Shown here piece by piece: positions 5,422 through 5,690 of a DNA stretch of 5,690 nt. The position numbers were made by a program, and so were the translations under genes. Source of the DNA: Methanoregulaceae archaeon (GTDB taxonomy: Archaea; Halobacteriota; Methanomicrobia; Methanomicrobiales; Methanospirillaceae); assembly GCA_013331415.1 (NCBI GenBank), contig DUGL01000062.1:1-5690 (forward strand), given 5' to 3'. Within the stretch, counting starts at the first letter, position 1. Each line of letters begins with the position of its first letter. The notes beneath the pieces were generated by a model, which saw only the letters and a list, made by a program, of their open reading frames with translations, did no database searches and was not told where the DNA came from.

Positions 5422-5690
5422 ATGGCAGTGCACCCCAGTATCCCCGGGAATGTCCCGGCCTGTTACTCTCCGGAGGATTATGCTGCAATCCGTGAACTAT
5501 GTGCACGACTCAGTCTCTTGAGGAGCCAGGGGGATCTTGGCAGCGCGATCGCCCAGGTGCTCCAGCGATATACCATCTTCGACCTGCAGGTCATCTGCGG
5601 CAGGCTTCATCACGAGGTAGATCGCCTCCCATCCCCGTACCGTGAGGCGGTCCGGCCGTACTTTGTGGATCAGGTCTTTGGATCGCACCA
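5422..5690 (+). CDS. 5' part of an unrecognised helical protein, open at the right edge
   Basis: A plus-strand frame runs without a stop from 5365 to the window edge. From the ATG at 5422 it gives 89 codons, with stretches such as YSPEDYAAIRELCARLSLL, GDLGSAIAQVLQRYTIFDL and EVDRLPSPYREAVRPYFVD. These read as amphipathic helices of a soluble protein; no signal peptide, membrane segment or known motif is seen, and I do not recognise the family. Third-position GC from 5500 on is about 71% by hand count. The start is uncertain: GTG at 5416 or 5428 is also possible, and no ribosome binding site is well placed. An antisense frame (5497-5688) is open too and has nearly the same codon bias; I prefer the plus strand because its frame is longer and extends plausibly through 5422-5500. 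Confidence 0.45.
   Translation, partial: MAVHPSIPGNVPACYSPEDYAAIRELCARLSLLRSQGDLGSAIAQVLQRYTIFDLQVICGRLHHEVDRLPSPYREAVRPYFVDQVFGSH

Noticed and set aside
5157..5521. Overlapping plus-strand frames of 112 and 80 residues between psiE and the right edge, one with GAAGGAG just ahead of an internal ATG.
   Set aside because: Products are Cys/Gly/Pro/Arg-rich without any domain, the spacing from GAAGGAG to ATG is only two bases, and the frames run across the more plausible gene at 5422.
5497..5688. Minus-strand frame with good codon bias, open at the right edge (ends in TAG at 5497).
   Set aside because: It is aligned with the plus-strand frame so that first and third codon positions swap, which makes an antisense shadow look good. 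The plus frame is longer and continues plausibly to 5422. Not fully excluded.

Overview
The window looks like a stretch of chromosome from a methanogenic archaeon, most likely of the Methanomicrobiales (a lineage inference, not a measurement). The pointers are a secreted protein made of five PEGA-type repeats with a C-terminal membrane anchor, a four-repeat TPR protein, a PsiE-family protein, GC-rich third codon positions, mixed use of AGG/CGG/ATA codons, and archaeal-style promoters. One TATA-like box sits about 28 bases ahead of an ATG with no Shine-Dalgarno sequence, which is a leaderless arrangement. No mobile element, CRISPR array, tRNA or rRNA was seen.

Layout. At the left edge (1-148) a reading frame on the minus strand may be the start of a gene that runs off the window; a competing plus-strand frame makes this uncertain. 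From 171 to 2362 three minus-strand genes follow one another, read right to left: a COG2426 / small multidrug export family membrane protein, a TPR protein, and a TauE/SafE family transporter. The gaps are about 66 and 95 bases, so they could form one transcript. From 2363 to 2689 lies a mostly non-coding stretch with a T-run, TATA-like sequences and a doubtful 55-codon frame. A GNAT acetyltransferase (2690-3172, plus) with a clear ribosome binding site ends convergent with the PEGA protein (3242-4528, minus). The PEGA gene and a PsiE-family gene (4647-5069, plus) are divergent and share a 118-base promoter region.

The last 620 bases are the least explained part. Bases 5070-5421 have no convincing gene but hold several strong inverted repeats. 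Among them are a nested two-arm stem directly after psiE and a pair of mutually exclusive stems, one of which would mask a GAAGGAG sequence. After this, a plus-strand frame, open at the right edge, probably begins an unrecognised helical protein.

Function. Most recognisable products are envelope-related: two transporter-like membrane proteins, one surface or secreted repeat protein and a small four-helix membrane protein. There is no clear pathway linking them, and I see no complete novel system. The best leads are the structured intergenic region at 5091-5388 and the two unrecognised edge genes.
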